The translations under genes and the position numbers were made by a program. A DNA stretch of 39,313 nucleotides from an uncultured Prevotellaceae bacterium. GTDB taxonomy: Bacteria > Bacteroidota > Bacteroidia > Bacteroidales > Bacteroidaceae. Numbering within the stretch: the stretch's first letter is position 1; every line of letters begins with the position of its first letter. Shown here piece by piece: positions 7,074-16,005 of the stretch. The stretch is from contig CADBAP010000008.1 of NCBI GenBank assembly GCA_902792685.1, forward strand, positions 1-39,313, in the 5' to 3' direction. The notes under the pieces were generated by a model. The model made no database searches and was not told the origin of the DNA. It saw nothing but the letters and a program-made list of their open reading frames with translations.

Positions 7074-8571
7074 TCCCATTCTTGATCACGATGCCCTTGT
7101 AGCTACTGCTGACACGCTGACCAGCAAGATTGTAAATTGGGGTGTCGGATGATGGCTGATGGGTGTTAAGGCTACTGATGCCAGAGGCTGGTGAATCGAA
7201 TTGAATACTGTTGACAAGGATTGACGAAGAACCCATATTATATAATAGGTAGGTGTGCAGTCCTGCTTTCAGGGATACTTCCTTCGTCACATCGCTCCAT
7301 ACTCCGTTTGTGGATGGAAGTGAGGAGTCAAATCTCTTATTAGCGGCGCCAAGTGCATTCTCGTAGATACGGAAGTCGTTGGCTGCCGTCGATTTCATGT
7401 GAAGGGTCAGCGTATAAGTGCCGTCAACAGGCAGGTTGACCTGATAAGCCGTCCACGATGAGGTTTGCCATTCAACTTGAAGGGGAATGTCGCTACCCGT
7501 TTCGGTGTTTGGTCGTATCTTCGGCTGCGTGTTATCCATCGAGGCATCAATGTAGTCTTTGGCCAGAATGGTTTCGCCAGCGTTATACCATTTCTCCGTG
7601 TCGAATGTGGACATATAGACATACACCTTTCCGAGGTCGGAGAGCTGGCTGGTGGCCGTATTGCTTTGGAATACGCTGTTGTAAGGATAGACAGAAGGTG
7701 CCTGAGACATGTTGCCCATAAACCAGGCATAGCCGGCAACAAGGTCGCTTTTTTCCAATTTCTGCAACTTCTGTGTCATCTGGTCGATTTGTGAGTTGAT
7801 GGAGGAAACATACCCGTCCTTATCTCCCTCCCACGAGCAGAACTCCGTAAGGAACATCCGTGGGAAATGACCATTGGCAGTTTTGTAGTTCTCCATGAAA
7901 CTTACCAAATTGGGGTATTTGGCCCTGTTTGTTGTAGAGAACAGATCGTTATTTTCCTTATCAGTATAGAAATATTCCGTAGCCACCCAGTTGACAGCCG
8001 AATACCAGTTCATATAGCTATGGAATGCCAGATAGTCGATATCGGATTCAGGTACCAGTCGGAAAAATTCGTCATACCAGGCAAAAGGTTCCCAAATACG
8101 GTCACCCACCTTGTCGCCAGTGAAGTTAAGAGCAGGAGCTACAATTTCCAATCCATAGTCTTTGGCGAGTTGCTTCACCTTGGGCCATGCATCTGCTGCC
8201 TGTTGGGGTGTCATCTGTGCACCGCCAACGTTCCATGAGAGGTTCGGCTCGTTGAAAGCCAACAAATATTTTACCTCACCCTGATGTTGACTGAGGTAGT
8301 TGCGAATAGTCGTCTCGTTGAAGGAGCCGTTCCAGCACATTGGCAGGAAAGCAATCTTGCCCTCACCCTGTCCAATATTGGTAGCCGAACCCGTAGGAGC
8401 CACACCCCAGTTGTAGATCCAGCTGACACCAGGTGCCATTTTCTCAATGGGCGTGTTAGACAACGCCTGGGTCTTTTCATCCCAGCACATACCACGCTTG
8501 GTACTCCTTGTCTGAGCAAAGAGTACCAAGCAGGATGTGACCATTAACAATGTTAACAGTGATCTTTTCAT
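7054..8571 (-). CDS. Secreted GH128 beta-1,3-glucanase with CBM6-like domain
   Basis: 505 residues with a signal peptide (1-20). Residues 22-310 look like the GH128 TIM barrel: RGMCWDEK at the start, LLAFNEPNLSW with putative acid/base E108, FHSYMNWY near 184-190, and MFLTEFCSW with putative nucleophile E243. GH128 enzymes cleave beta-1,3-glucan, mostly in endo fashion. Residues about 340-455 form a jelly-roll resembling CBM6 (NAGETILAKDY...YTLTLHMKS...ILVNSIQF). The tail YNLAGQRVSSSYKGIVIKNG is the shared C-terminal signature and is preceded by a linker coded by a degenerate 7-bp repeat. The gene starts 5 bp after the GH16 stop, so it is co-transcribed and probably translationally linked. 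The family was read from motifs; the CBM assignment is less sure. Confidence 0.85.
   Translation of the reverse strand: MKRSLLTLLMVTSCLVLFAQTRSTKRGMCWDEKTQALSNTPIEKMAPGVSWIYNWGVAPTGSATNIGQGEGKIAFLPMCWNGSFNETTIRNYLSQHQGEVKYLLAFNEPNLSWNVGGAQMTPQQAADAWPKVKQLAKDYGLEIVAPALNFTGDKVGDRIWEPFAWYDEFFRLVPESDIDYLAFHSYMNWYSAVNWVATEYFYTDKENNDLFSTTNRAKYPNLVSFMENYKTANGHFPRMFLTEFCSWEGDKDGYVSSINSQIDQMTQKLQKLEKSDLVAGYAWFMGNMSQAPSVYPYNSVFQSNTATSQLSDLGKVYVYMSTFDTEKWYNAGETILAKDYIDASMDNTQPKIRPNTETGSDIPLQVEWQTSSWTAYQVNLPVDGTYTLTLHMKSTAANDFRIYENALGAANKRFDSSLPSTNGVWSDVTKEVSLKAGLHTYLLYNMGSSSILVNSIQFDSPASGISSLNTHQPSSDTPIYNLAGQRVSSSYKGIVIKNGIKVVNK
7140..7167. repeat. Degenerate heptanucleotide repeat in the GH128 C-terminal linker
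   Basis: Units GGGTGTC, GGATGAT, GGCTGAT and GGGTGTT start at 7140, 7147, 7154 and 7161. The period and position match the GH64 repeat: both lie immediately before the codons for YNLAGQRV. More decayed than the GH64 copy. Confidence 0.8.
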
Positions 8572-8576
8572 GACTG

Positions 8577-11500
8577 TTATCTGATTACAACCTTACGAAC
8601 ACCTGTTGTTGTGCGGACAATATAGATACCTCTTGGCAGTTGAGAATTCGAAATTGAGAATTCGGAATTGTCAATGGATGCCACCTTACGTCCGTCAAGG
8701 GTGAAGATACCCGTGTTGGTGATAGGTGATAGGTGTTGGGTGATGGGTGATGAGATGCTTTCGATCGCATCAACAACCGGTTTCTCGCGCCAGAAGAAGA
8801 CGTTGTCCAACTGGAGTTCGTCACCTGTATGACCGCCACTCATGAACCATAGCATATTACCCTTCCACGCTGCCTGACCACCATCTTTAGATGGATACAT
8901 GTCGGAAGCGAGTTTCTTGATTGCGCTGTATGGGATATCGAATGAATACCACTCGTTGTCACGCTTGAAGTTGCCCAAGACAGGTGTGTTCTGATCGAAT
9001 GGAGCAGAACCGATGGTGAAGCGTGTCTCTGCAAAACCGATAAGGTGATTGCAATTGTCGGTACCACGAATACCGAAATGCAGATGCCAGTCGCCCTCTT
9101 CGAGGATGGTCAGATCAGCACCGTCTGATTCAACAATACCACCACCGGACCAACCTCTGTTACCAACAACCCAGTCAATCCAGCCTTGTCCTTGGATACC
9201 GAAAGAGTTGACAGCATCACCGCTATGGGTACCATCGGTATAGCAGTCGCCCTCCCAGTTGTAGAGCGTATAGTAGCCAGCGAGGATGTTTTCCTTTTTC
9301 TCACCGCCTTCAGTCTGCATAGAGATAGTAGCCTCTGATACATTGAAGTTGATGAAGTCCTTGTTCTCGAAAACGAAGTCGCTTTCACCCTTGTCGTTCA
9401 GACTCTTGTAGCCGTACTCGCCGAGGTCGTTGACTTCAGGTGCTGTGCCGTCAGCTTTCTTCCAGAAGAAGATGTTATCGAAGGAGAAGGAACTACCGGT
9501 ATAGTAGGTGTCCATCGTGTAGAAGCAGAGCAGGTTGTCGCCAACATTAACGATACCATTGCCTTTACCCCACAGATTACCATACTTCTTCAGTTCAGCA
9601 ACAGGGATGTCATAAGCATACCATTCGCCGTCGCGGTTGAAGTCGGCAAAGATAGGATGTGTGCTATAAGCACCGAAGGTCAAAATAGCGTCGCTATCCT
9701 CGGCACCGAAGCGTACACGTACAGGAATATGTCCTACAGCTGCATCACTACGCAGTGCGATGTGCAGGTAGTAACTGTCGTCAATCATCGACAGGTCTTT
9801 CTTTGTTGCTGAGGCAATACCCATACCATTCCAGTTGAGTGCTGTTGTAGAGGCCCATGCAGAGATACCACCCGTGTAAACACCTGATGAGTTGGCAACA
9901 TCGTCAATATGGCTACCGACCATTGTACCTTCCCATGTGTAATAGTTATTACTTTGGGTATAGTCGCGGTCAGCTTTTACCAAGTCAGTTTCCTGATAGG
10001 TACCATCGCTGGTAACACCCTTCCATACATCCTCAGAGAGTTGGAGGGGGATAATCTCACTCACCTGGTCGAGGTCGAATGCCCACTTGTTGTCTTCCGT
10101 AACACTCTTATAGCCATATTTGCCGAGGTCAGCATCCGTTGACTTATAGGTAGGAATCTCCTTGGTCTTGCTCTTGTAGAAGAAGATATTGTCAATGGAT
10201 ATCTCAGCATCGGTCAAAGAACCGCTGGAAAAAGCGAAGATGTTATCATTGAAAGAAGCAGCCGGTTCCTTGAGGAATGGTGTGGCAAACTCCTTCAGCA
10301 CCTTTACTGGAATATCGAAATAGTACCATTTGCCATCGCGCTTGAAGTCGCCGATGCTGGCCAGTTTACCATCAGACTTACCGACAATGAACTGTGCCTT
10401 GCTGACAGTGATCGTGTGAGAGGTGTGGTTTTCAATATCGTCGCCCTTCATGGCGAAATGAATCCACCAGTCGTCACCAATCATGGAGAGGTCTTCGTTA
10501 TTGATATTGAAGCCAGCACCGCTCCAGCCAACACTACCTACTGTAAACATATTATAACCCTCGTCCCATCCAAAGGAGTTGGTCTTGCCGTCACGGTTGA
10601 CAGCTACGTAGGTGTTATCCCATACATAGAGATTGCGGTTGGAGTTGTTGACATTGTAATCTGTAACGTTGGCATTGGCAGAATACAGATGACCACGTAC
10701 ACCATCGCTGGTGCTAATCAGAACAGCGTCGGACACATCCTCAAAGTCGAAGGTGGTCTCACCACTCTCATCGAGAGCCTCTGTTGCGAAGCCTGAGAGT
10801 TCTGTGGCATTGTCGTCATGATGCTCAGGTTCTGGCTCAGGATCGATATTGGTCTGTTTCTCACCATTCTCGTCTGTGTACAGATACTTTGCATCAGCAT
10901 CGTCCTCTGACTGATAAACGCGTACCCAGTCAACATACATCTTGGCTTCGTCGCCTGCATTGGGCAGGGCGGTAATACCTGATGCGTTATAGATGTTTGT
11001 AAAGGTACCACCTACAGCAAGGTTAAACAGAAAGTAGAATGGTTTCTGGAAATAATGGCCAGGAGCCAGTGCGTCGTCGTTGTATGCAATAGCCTGTGTG
11101 AAATAACGGGCTTGGCGTTTCTTTGCATTGGTATATTTCTCCAAGTCGTAATACATATAGAGGTAGTCGCCATCCCATTCCATTGTAAAGATATGGTAGT
11201 CGCCCTCTACGGCTCCCATGCCGGCAAACGTTGCCTCTTCGAACTCATTAGAATACTGCTGATGGTTCGCAGCTGTTGCATCTGGTCCCCAGTGGGTGGT
11301 ACCACTGAAATACTTTTCCTGCATGCCAGCATATTTTCCCGTAATGGCATTGAAATGACCCATTTCAACGATGTCTATCTCACCGCAGCGAGGCCATCCG
11401 TACTTATTGATATCGTTACCCATCATCCAGTAAGCTGGCCAGAGACCATTGGCTGTTTTCGGGAACTTGATTTTTGCCTGCATGATACCATGCTTGAAGG

Positions 11501-11813
11501 CTGCCTTCTGGTTCGAGTTGATACGGCCAGAGGTAAAGTTCTTGCCTTCATAGTTCTCGCGTTTAGCGGTCAGCACCAGGTTGCCATTTTCTACGCTGAC
11601 GTTTTCACGGCGGTAGTACTGTAATTCTTGGTTACCGCCGCCCGATCCTGACACCTCAATGCTCCAGTTCTTCTCATTCAGCGCGGTGCCGTTGAATTCG
11701 TCGCTCCATACCAGCTTATAGCCGTCGGGAGCGCCTTCTATGGCTTGTGCCTGGGCAGTGGTTGGCATAACCACTGCAGCCAGCACAGCAATTAGAATAG
11801 TTGATAATTTCAT
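8577..11813 (-). CDS. Multimodular secreted GH16 beta-1,3-glucanase (laminarinase)
   Basis: 1078 residues with a signal peptide (1-22). Residues 30-320 are a GH16 domain with the retaining-enzyme signature GEIDIVEMG (nucleophile E145, D147, acid/base E150), plus LWPAYWMMG and FNLAVGGTF, as in the laminarinase subgroup (GH16_3). Three homologous modules of roughly 210 residues follow (about 336-550, 553-775, 778-1000). Each has the pattern 'DLS-IDD-W-LH-A', 'F-RDG-WY-FDIPV' and ends 'DNIFFWK', a CBM-like jelly-roll of a family I cannot name. The same module forms the neighbouring 323-residue protein. The tail (FTLDGRKV...GIYIVRTTTGVRKVVIR) follows two short repeats. Probable role: endo-hydrolysis of laminarin-type glucan outside the cell. 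GH16 is certain; module function inferred. Confidence 0.92.
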   Translation of the reverse strand: MKLSTILIAVLAAVVMPTTAQAQAIEGAPDGYKLVWSDEFNGTALNEKNWSIEVSGSGGGNQELQYYRRENVSVENGNLVLTAKRENYEGKNFTSGRINSNQKAAFKHGIMQAKIKFPKTANGLWPAYWMMGNDINKYGWPRCGEIDIVEMGHFNAITGKYAGMQEKYFSGTTHWGPDATAANHQQYSNEFEEATFAGMGAVEGDYHIFTMEWDGDYLYMYYDLEKYTNAKKRQARYFTQAIAYNDDALAPGHYFQKPFYFLFNLAVGGTFTNIYNASGITALPNAGDEAKMYVDWVRVYQSEDDADAKYLYTDENGEKQTNIDPEPEPEHHDDNATELSGFATEALDESGETTFDFEDVSDAVLISTSDGVRGHLYSANANVTDYNVNNSNRNLYVWDNTYVAVNRDGKTNSFGWDEGYNMFTVGSVGWSGAGFNINNEDLSMIGDDWWIHFAMKGDDIENHTSHTITVSKAQFIVGKSDGKLASIGDFKRDGKWYYFDIPVKVLKEFATPFLKEPAASFNDNIFAFSSGSLTDAEISIDNIFFYKSKTKEIPTYKSTDADLGKYGYKSVTEDNKWAFDLDQVSEIIPLQLSEDVWKGVTSDGTYQETDLVKADRDYTQSNNYYTWEGTMVGSHIDDVANSSGVYTGGISAWASTTALNWNGMGIASATKKDLSMIDDSYYLHIALRSDAAVGHIPVRVRFGAEDSDAILTFGAYSTHPIFADFNRDGEWYAYDIPVAELKKYGNLWGKGNGIVNVGDNLLCFYTMDTYYTGSSFSFDNIFFWKKADGTAPEVNDLGEYGYKSLNDKGESDFVFENKDFINFNVSEATISMQTEGGEKKENILAGYYTLYNWEGDCYTDGTHSGDAVNSFGIQGQGWIDWVVGNRGWSGGGIVESDGADLTILEEGDWHLHFGIRGTDNCNHLIGFAETRFTIGSAPFDQNTPVLGNFKRDNEWYSFDIPYSAIKKLASDMYPSKDGGQAAWKGNMLWFMSGGHTGDELQLDNVFFWREKPVVDAIESISSPITQHLSPITNTGIFTLDGRKVASIDNSEFSISNSQLPRGIYIVRTTTGVRKVVIR
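8640..8670. repeat. 14-bp tandem repeat in the tail of the multimodular GH16 gene
   Basis: TTGAGAATTCGAAA (8640) is followed by TTGAGAATTCGGAA (8654) and a partial TTG. It encodes the NSEFSISNSQ linker between the LDGRKV motif and GIYIV in the C-terminal tail. Fourteen bases is twice the 7-bp period seen elsewhere and likewise is not a multiple of three. Confidence 0.85.
8717..8751. repeat. Heptanucleotide repeat before the GH16 C-terminal tail
   Basis: Five units (TGGTGAT, AGGTGAT, AGGTGTT, GGGTGAT, GGGTGAT) run from 8717 at 7-bp period. It codes for SSPITQHLSPITNTG just upstream of the FTLDGRKV motif, the same relative place as in the GH64 and GH128 genes. Confidence 0.9.
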
Positions 11814-11830
11814 CGTTAGTAATATATTAG

Positions 11831-12802
11831 TTATTTTACTGCTACTTTCTTAACTCCATTGGCAGTCTTCACCACGTAGATGCCAGGACGGCTCATATCT
11901 GCACGACGACCAGAGAGGTCATAGACAGCTTGAATGTCCTCGCCAGATGCGCTTTGAACACCCTCAATACCAGAGGTATTGTCTTTCTTGTACAGGAACA
12001 CGTGGTCGATTGCCATTGCAGAACCGATTTGGGTAATGGTGATTTTCTTCATGCCTGTATCAGGATCTACACTACCAGTGGTGAATTTTGTGCATGAAGC
12101 ATCGTCAACATCGAAACCGCAGGTGAAAATGGGTTGCTGGGCAAAAGGAGTCTTAAAATTGTATTCAAAACCGAAATCGCCGTCCTCGTCAACAAGTGTG
12201 CTGACAGGGATGTCAAGATAGTACCACTGGTTACGTGCCGTCGCTTCGCCGATACCTACGAACTTACCATTACCCTTGCCTACTGCAACGTTTGCTTCCA
12301 GTTTGAAGCCATTGGTAGAAGCGTCACCAGGACCTAAAGAGAACTGGAATTTAGCAGACTTACCCTCGCCACCGATGTTCATGAAACCGATATGTAGGAT
12401 ATGCTCGTTGTCGATAGCCGACAAATCGTATGCCTGACTTTTTGCGGTAAACTGACCGCTACCCCAATTATATAAAGGTGTCATGTTAAGTTTGTCGTCA
12501 CCACCCCATGAGTTCTTGGCGTCATTCGGGCAATCATAAAGGGTGAAAAGGGTCTTGTCCCAGTCAGCAACCCAGTAGTAGAACTGATTCTTTACCATGT
12601 CGGGATCCAAATTCTGATTGGAGAGAACCTTGGTTCCCATCGCAGTTACTTGGGCTTCAGGAGTGTAAATAATGACATAGTCCTTACCTTTCGAGAAGTC
12701 GAAACCTCCAGCGGGAGCTTCAGTGATGTACTGTGCGTTTGCACTTACTGCAGAAAGCAATGAGATTGCTACGATTGTAGATTTTAGCGTAAAATGTTTC
12801 AT
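11831..12802 (-). CDS. Secreted stand-alone CBM-like glucan-binding protein
   Basis: 323 residues with a signal peptide (1-24, ending ANAQ), one CBM-like module (about 25-275) and the tail YDLSGRR...GIYVVKTANGVKKVAVK. The module shares with the three C-terminal modules of the neighbouring GH16 the segments 'YDLSAIDNEHILHIGF', 'NQWYYLDIPVSTL' and the final 'AIDHVFLYKK', so it is a single-module relative. No catalytic motif is visible. It is the first gene of the four-gene operon, 17 bp ahead of GH16, and probably the most strongly expressed. A glucan-binding role is inferred from module kinship. It is divergent from the regulator gene at 13101, with a shared 298-bp intergenic region. Family unnamed by me. 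Confidence 0.75.
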   Translation of the reverse strand: MKHFTLKSTIVAISLLSAVSANAQYITEAPAGGFDFSKGKDYVIIYTPEAQVTAMGTKVLSNQNLDPDMVKNQFYYWVADWDKTLFTLYDCPNDAKNSWGGDDKLNMTPLYNWGSGQFTAKSQAYDLSAIDNEHILHIGFMNIGGEGKSAKFQFSLGPGDASTNGFKLEANVAVGKGNGKFVGIGEATARNQWYYLDIPVSTLVDEDGDFGFEYNFKTPFAQQPIFTCGFDVDDASCTKFTTGSVDPDTGMKKITITQIGSAMAIDHVFLYKKDNTSGIEGVQSASGEDIQAVYDLSGRRADMSRPGIYVVKTANGVKKVAVK

Positions 12803-12831
12803 ATGCGATAAAAATTTGATTGTTCTGGGTG

Positions 12832-12839
12832 CAAAGTTA
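12832..12839 (-). promoter_or_regulatory. -7 promoter element of the CBM/GH16/GH128 operon
   Basis: Reads TAACTTTG on the minus strand, fitting TAnnTTTG, 30 bp upstream of the ATG at 12802. No good -33 TTTG lies at the expected distance. The neighbouring bases 12841-12856 form the operator-like site and 12879-12894 the conserved box, so all promoter signals for this operon lie within about 60 bp. Confidence 0.7.
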
Positions 12840-12840
12840 A

Positions 12841-12856
12841 GCGCAAACGTTTACAT
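12841..12856. promoter_or_regulatory. Operator-like site GCAAACGTTTAC at the operon promoter
   Basis: GCGCAAACGTTTACAT directly abuts the -7 element on its upstream side. Its 12-bp core GCAAACGTTTAC recurs in inverted orientation at 36693-36704 upstream of SusC. The near-palindrome with central CG resembles LacI/PurR-type operators, but no LacI-family gene is in the window. A protein bound here would block the promoter. Confidence 0.5.
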
Positions 12857-12878
12857 TTACAATATATATAGGTACGCA

Positions 12879-12894
12879 AAAACCTCACTTTTTA
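12879..12894 (-). promoter_or_regulatory. Conserved CTCACTTTT box, operon promoter copy
   Basis: AAAACCTCACTTTTTA is identical over 16 bp to the GH64 promoter copy (2444-2459). Its core begins at 12884, 45 bp beyond the end of the -7 element. It lies in the divergent region and might also act on the regulator gene. Confidence 0.65.
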
Positions 12895-13026
12895 GTTTTT
12901 GTAACTTGGGGGCAATCTGCAGGAAATGGGTGTAAAATACGATTCATAGGGCATTATACCTCTATGTTTTTGCTTAATTAATCCTAAAATAACCTCACAA
13001 ATACATACACATGAACGATTTTTAGC

Positions 13027-13034
13027 TATCTTTG
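13027..13034 (+). promoter_or_regulatory. -7 promoter element of the sensor-regulator gene
   Basis: TATCTTTG fits TAnnTTTG on the plus strand and predicts a leader of about 60 nt before ATG at 13101. The -33 region is weak. An incomplete form of the box (AACCTCAC at 12991-12998) lies about 28 bp upstream, in the opposite orientation relative to its gene compared with the other copies; autoregulation is conceivable but weakly supported. Confidence 0.55.
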
Positions 13035-13100
13035 TCCAATGATTAGAGAGCATACGACATCTCGGCATCAAAAACTAATAATAACCTAAAAACGACCGTT

Positions 13101-15998
13101 ATGAAACGGACTACTACCTTTCTCCTATTGATAATAGGTACCATTGCATGTTTTGCACAATATCCTCCTGTTCGTAATTTCAACAACATTGAGTACAATA
13201 GTGGCACACAGAACTGGGGAATTTCCCATGGAAGTGATGGCAGGGTTTTGTTTGCCAATAACAATGGTATGTTGACATTTGACAGTGACAAATGGCTGAC
13301 CTATCCTCTTCCCAACTATACTGCTATCCATGCTGTGCTCTTTGATTACGACCGTCATGTTATCTTTACGGGTGGAACCAATGAATTCGGATATTTTGAG
13401 GCCGATCCGAATGACTATTCCCTGCGGTTTCATTCTCTGATGAGTTTAACACACGAGCAGAATCCTGACGTGGGAGAAATCTGGAATATCATGCGGTTGG
13501 GGCACGATGTCGTTTTCCAAAGCAAGGAGAAGTTGCTGATATACCACAATAACAATACCCTTACGATTATTTCATCCAAATATTGGATAGAAAGTTCTGC
13601 TGTTATAGACGACCGGTTGTTCCTTGGTTGTAAAGAAGGACTTTTCGAACTGAAAAGAGGAAAGATTGTTCCCGTTGATGTGACGGGATATGAAAAGTTA
13701 ACAGGCAATCTCATACGTTCGATTCTTCCTTTTGAAGGAAAAATCATGATTGCAACAGCCACAGGAGGATTATACCTATATGATGGCAAAGAGATTGCGC
13801 CCTACACGCTTGATGTTTCACCATTCCTGATTGCAAATAACCTCTTCTGTGCCGAAACAGATGGGAAAAACTTGGTTTTCGGTACTGTCAGGAACGGTGC
13901 TGTTGTCAAAAACTTGCAGACCAATACCAACTACTACATCAACGCAGAGACAGGTCTTCAGAACAATACGGTGCTTTCGGCCAGCTTCGACCGAACAGGA
14001 AATATCTGGTTGGGACTGAACAATGGTGTGTCGTACGTAGCAATTGATGCTCCTTATCTCAACCTGTTAGGAGCAAACAGTCATATTGGAACAGGCTATG
14101 CCTCGGTTATCTGGGGCAGTAAGTTGTATTTGGGTACCAACCAGGGACTGTTTACCTTGGATTATCCCACAGCAAGCGGTCCCGTCAGTCCTTTGCCACA
14201 GAGTGTCGGCAGTGTATCGGGACAGATATGGGATTTACAGCACATTGACGGAACCCTGTTTTGCGGATGTGACAATGGTGCTTATATCATCCGTGGCGGA
14301 CAGGCAGAGAAGATAGATGGTCCGAAAGGTACATGGACTTTCCGAGAGTTGAAGCACCATCCGGGATATATTCTCGCCTGCGACTATCAAGGTTTCTATC
14401 TGTTAAAGAAAAGTGGTGCCTCCTGGGTGATGGATCATCGGCTTACGGGTTATGGCGAGTCAACGGCAACCTTTGAAGAAGATGCGGATGGAACCATCTG
14501 GGCAAGCCATTGGCAGAAAGGTGTCTGGCATCTACGTTTGAAGAATGACCTCAGCGACTTGGTTGAAGAAGCTTATTATGGAAAGGTGAACCAGTTGCCT
14601 AACGATTATAGCAATATCCTGTGTAAGATTGGCAATAAGGTGTATATATCATCGACCGATGGATTCAGATGTTATGATGGCAAAACGCGTAAATTAGTGA
14701 GAGTCGAGATGCTGGATAAACTTTTTGGGGTATCTGGCGAAGCGTTGAAGGTTATGGAGATTCCTTCTGGTGACCTATGGGCATACAGAGGTAATTATCT
14801 GGCTATTGCCCGCAAGAAACCAGACAATAGCTTTGCTGTTGACAGTATCTCATATGGTGGTATCACCAACCAGTTACAGATGAGCCTCGGAAGTATTGGC
14901 ATCTATGATGACAAACACACCATCATCAACCATAATAACGGATTCTATGTGGTCAACAACGTCTATAAGAATACGCCACAGAAATATCCTCTCATTATAC
15001 GTAGCGTACAAGGGACTACTCATGGCGACACGCTCCTCTATGCCAAATATCCGATGGACACAGAAAACACCATCAAAGTTCCGAAGAGCCAGAACTCTAT
15101 CAGAATAGAGTTTGTGCTGCCAGAATACCGTGAGGCGAAGAGCGTTACCTATACCTGTTATTTAAAAGGGTATGACAAGGAGTGGAATCTGCCTACAACG
15201 AATACCTATAAGGAATATACACAACTGCCAAAGGGACATTACACCTTCATCGTAAAAGCGACAGACATTATCAATGGACAGGAAACAGAGTCGTCGTTGG
15301 ATATCGAAATCTTGCCGGCATGGTATGAAACATGGTATGCTGGACTGTTCTATCTGCTACTGCTGGCTGTAATCATCTATTATCTCATCCGTTACATGAA
15401 AAGCAGGGCAGAGGCCGAGTTACGTCGTATCAAAATAGAAAAAGAACGACAACTCAAAGAACAGAAAGTACAGTTTACGTTAGAGCAGGCCAAACAGGAG
15501 AAAGAACTGGTGAAGTTGCAGAACAAACAGTTGGAACACGAGTTGAAACTCCGTTCGAGTGAGCTTGCAGATTCAACGATGAACCTTGTCAGGAAGAATG
15601 ACATGTTGCAGGTGTTGGATGAAAATATGGTTGAGCTGAGTGAGAGTGTGCGACGGGAAGATGCGAAAGCCAAGATCACGAAGAAGATCAATGATATCCG
15701 TCGTGATATCCAGTCGAATATGAATGACGATGCCAACTGGGAGAAATTCGAAGAGAACTTCAACCTTGTTTACGATAACTTCATGGTGAAACTTCTGCAG
15801 AAATACCCGGATTTGAAGAAGAACGACCGTAAGCTTTGTGCTTATCTCCGAATGGGGTTGAGTAGTAAGGAGATGGCATCGCTGATGAATACCTCCGTAA
15901 GAAGTATCGAGACGGCCCGTTACCGTCTCCGTAAAAAGCTTGACCTTCCGACGGGTGATAACCTTACGGAGTTTATCCAGCAGTTTGAGAAGAGCTAA
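13101..15998 (+). CDS. Membrane-spanning propeller / Y_Y_Y sensor with LuxR-like HTH, likely locus regulator
   Basis: 965 residues: signal peptide (1-20), a long periplasmic region of two-component-regulator propeller repeats (about 21-650; NFNNIEYNSGTQNWGI and GNIWLGLNNGVSYV are typical), a Y_Y_Y domain (about 670-735), one transmembrane segment (about 743-765), a charged coiled coil (770-840) and a C-terminal LuxR-like helix-turn-helix (about 905-960, LRMGLSSKEMASLMNTSVRSIETARYRLRKKL). The sensor half matches hybrid two-component systems of Bacteroidetes, but histidine kinase and receiver domains are absent, so it is a one-component transmembrane regulator. It is divergent from the CBM/GH16 operon and converges on the 16006-17643 gene with a 7-bp gap. 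It probably senses imported beta-glucan oligosaccharides and activates the locus; this is inferred from position. Confidence 0.9.
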   Translation: MKRTTTFLLLIIGTIACFAQYPPVRNFNNIEYNSGTQNWGISHGSDGRVLFANNNGMLTFDSDKWLTYPLPNYTAIHAVLFDYDRHVIFTGGTNEFGYFEADPNDYSLRFHSLMSLTHEQNPDVGEIWNIMRLGHDVVFQSKEKLLIYHNNNTLTIISSKYWIESSAVIDDRLFLGCKEGLFELKRGKIVPVDVTGYEKLTGNLIRSILPFEGKIMIATATGGLYLYDGKEIAPYTLDVSPFLIANNLFCAETDGKNLVFGTVRNGAVVKNLQTNTNYYINAETGLQNNTVLSASFDRTGNIWLGLNNGVSYVAIDAPYLNLLGANSHIGTGYASVIWGSKLYLGTNQGLFTLDYPTASGPVSPLPQSVGSVSGQIWDLQHIDGTLFCGCDNGAYIIRGGQAEKIDGPKGTWTFRELKHHPGYILACDYQGFYLLKKSGASWVMDHRLTGYGESTATFEEDADGTIWASHWQKGVWHLRLKNDLSDLVEEAYYGKVNQLPNDYSNILCKIGNKVYISSTDGFRCYDGKTRKLVRVEMLDKLFGVSGEALKVMEIPSGDLWAYRGNYLAIARKKPDNSFAVDSISYGGITNQLQMSLGSIGIYDDKHTIINHNNGFYVVNNVYKNTPQKYPLIIRSVQGTTHGDTLLYAKYPMDTENTIKVPKSQNSIRIEFVLPEYREAKSVTYTCYLKGYDKEWNLPTTNTYKEYTQLPKGHYTFIVKATDIINGQETESSLDIEILPAWYETWYAGLFYLLLLAVIIYYLIRYMKSRAEAELRRIKIEKERQLKEQKVQFTLEQAKQEKELVKLQNKQLEHELKLRSSELADSTMNLVRKNDMLQVLDENMVELSESVRREDAKAKITKKINDIRRDIQSNMNDDANWEKFEENFNLVYDNFMVKLLQKYPDLKKNDRKLCAYLRMGLSSKEMASLMNTSVRSIETARYRLRKKLDLPTGDNLTEFIQQFEKS

Positions 15999-16005
15999 TT
16001 CCCAC

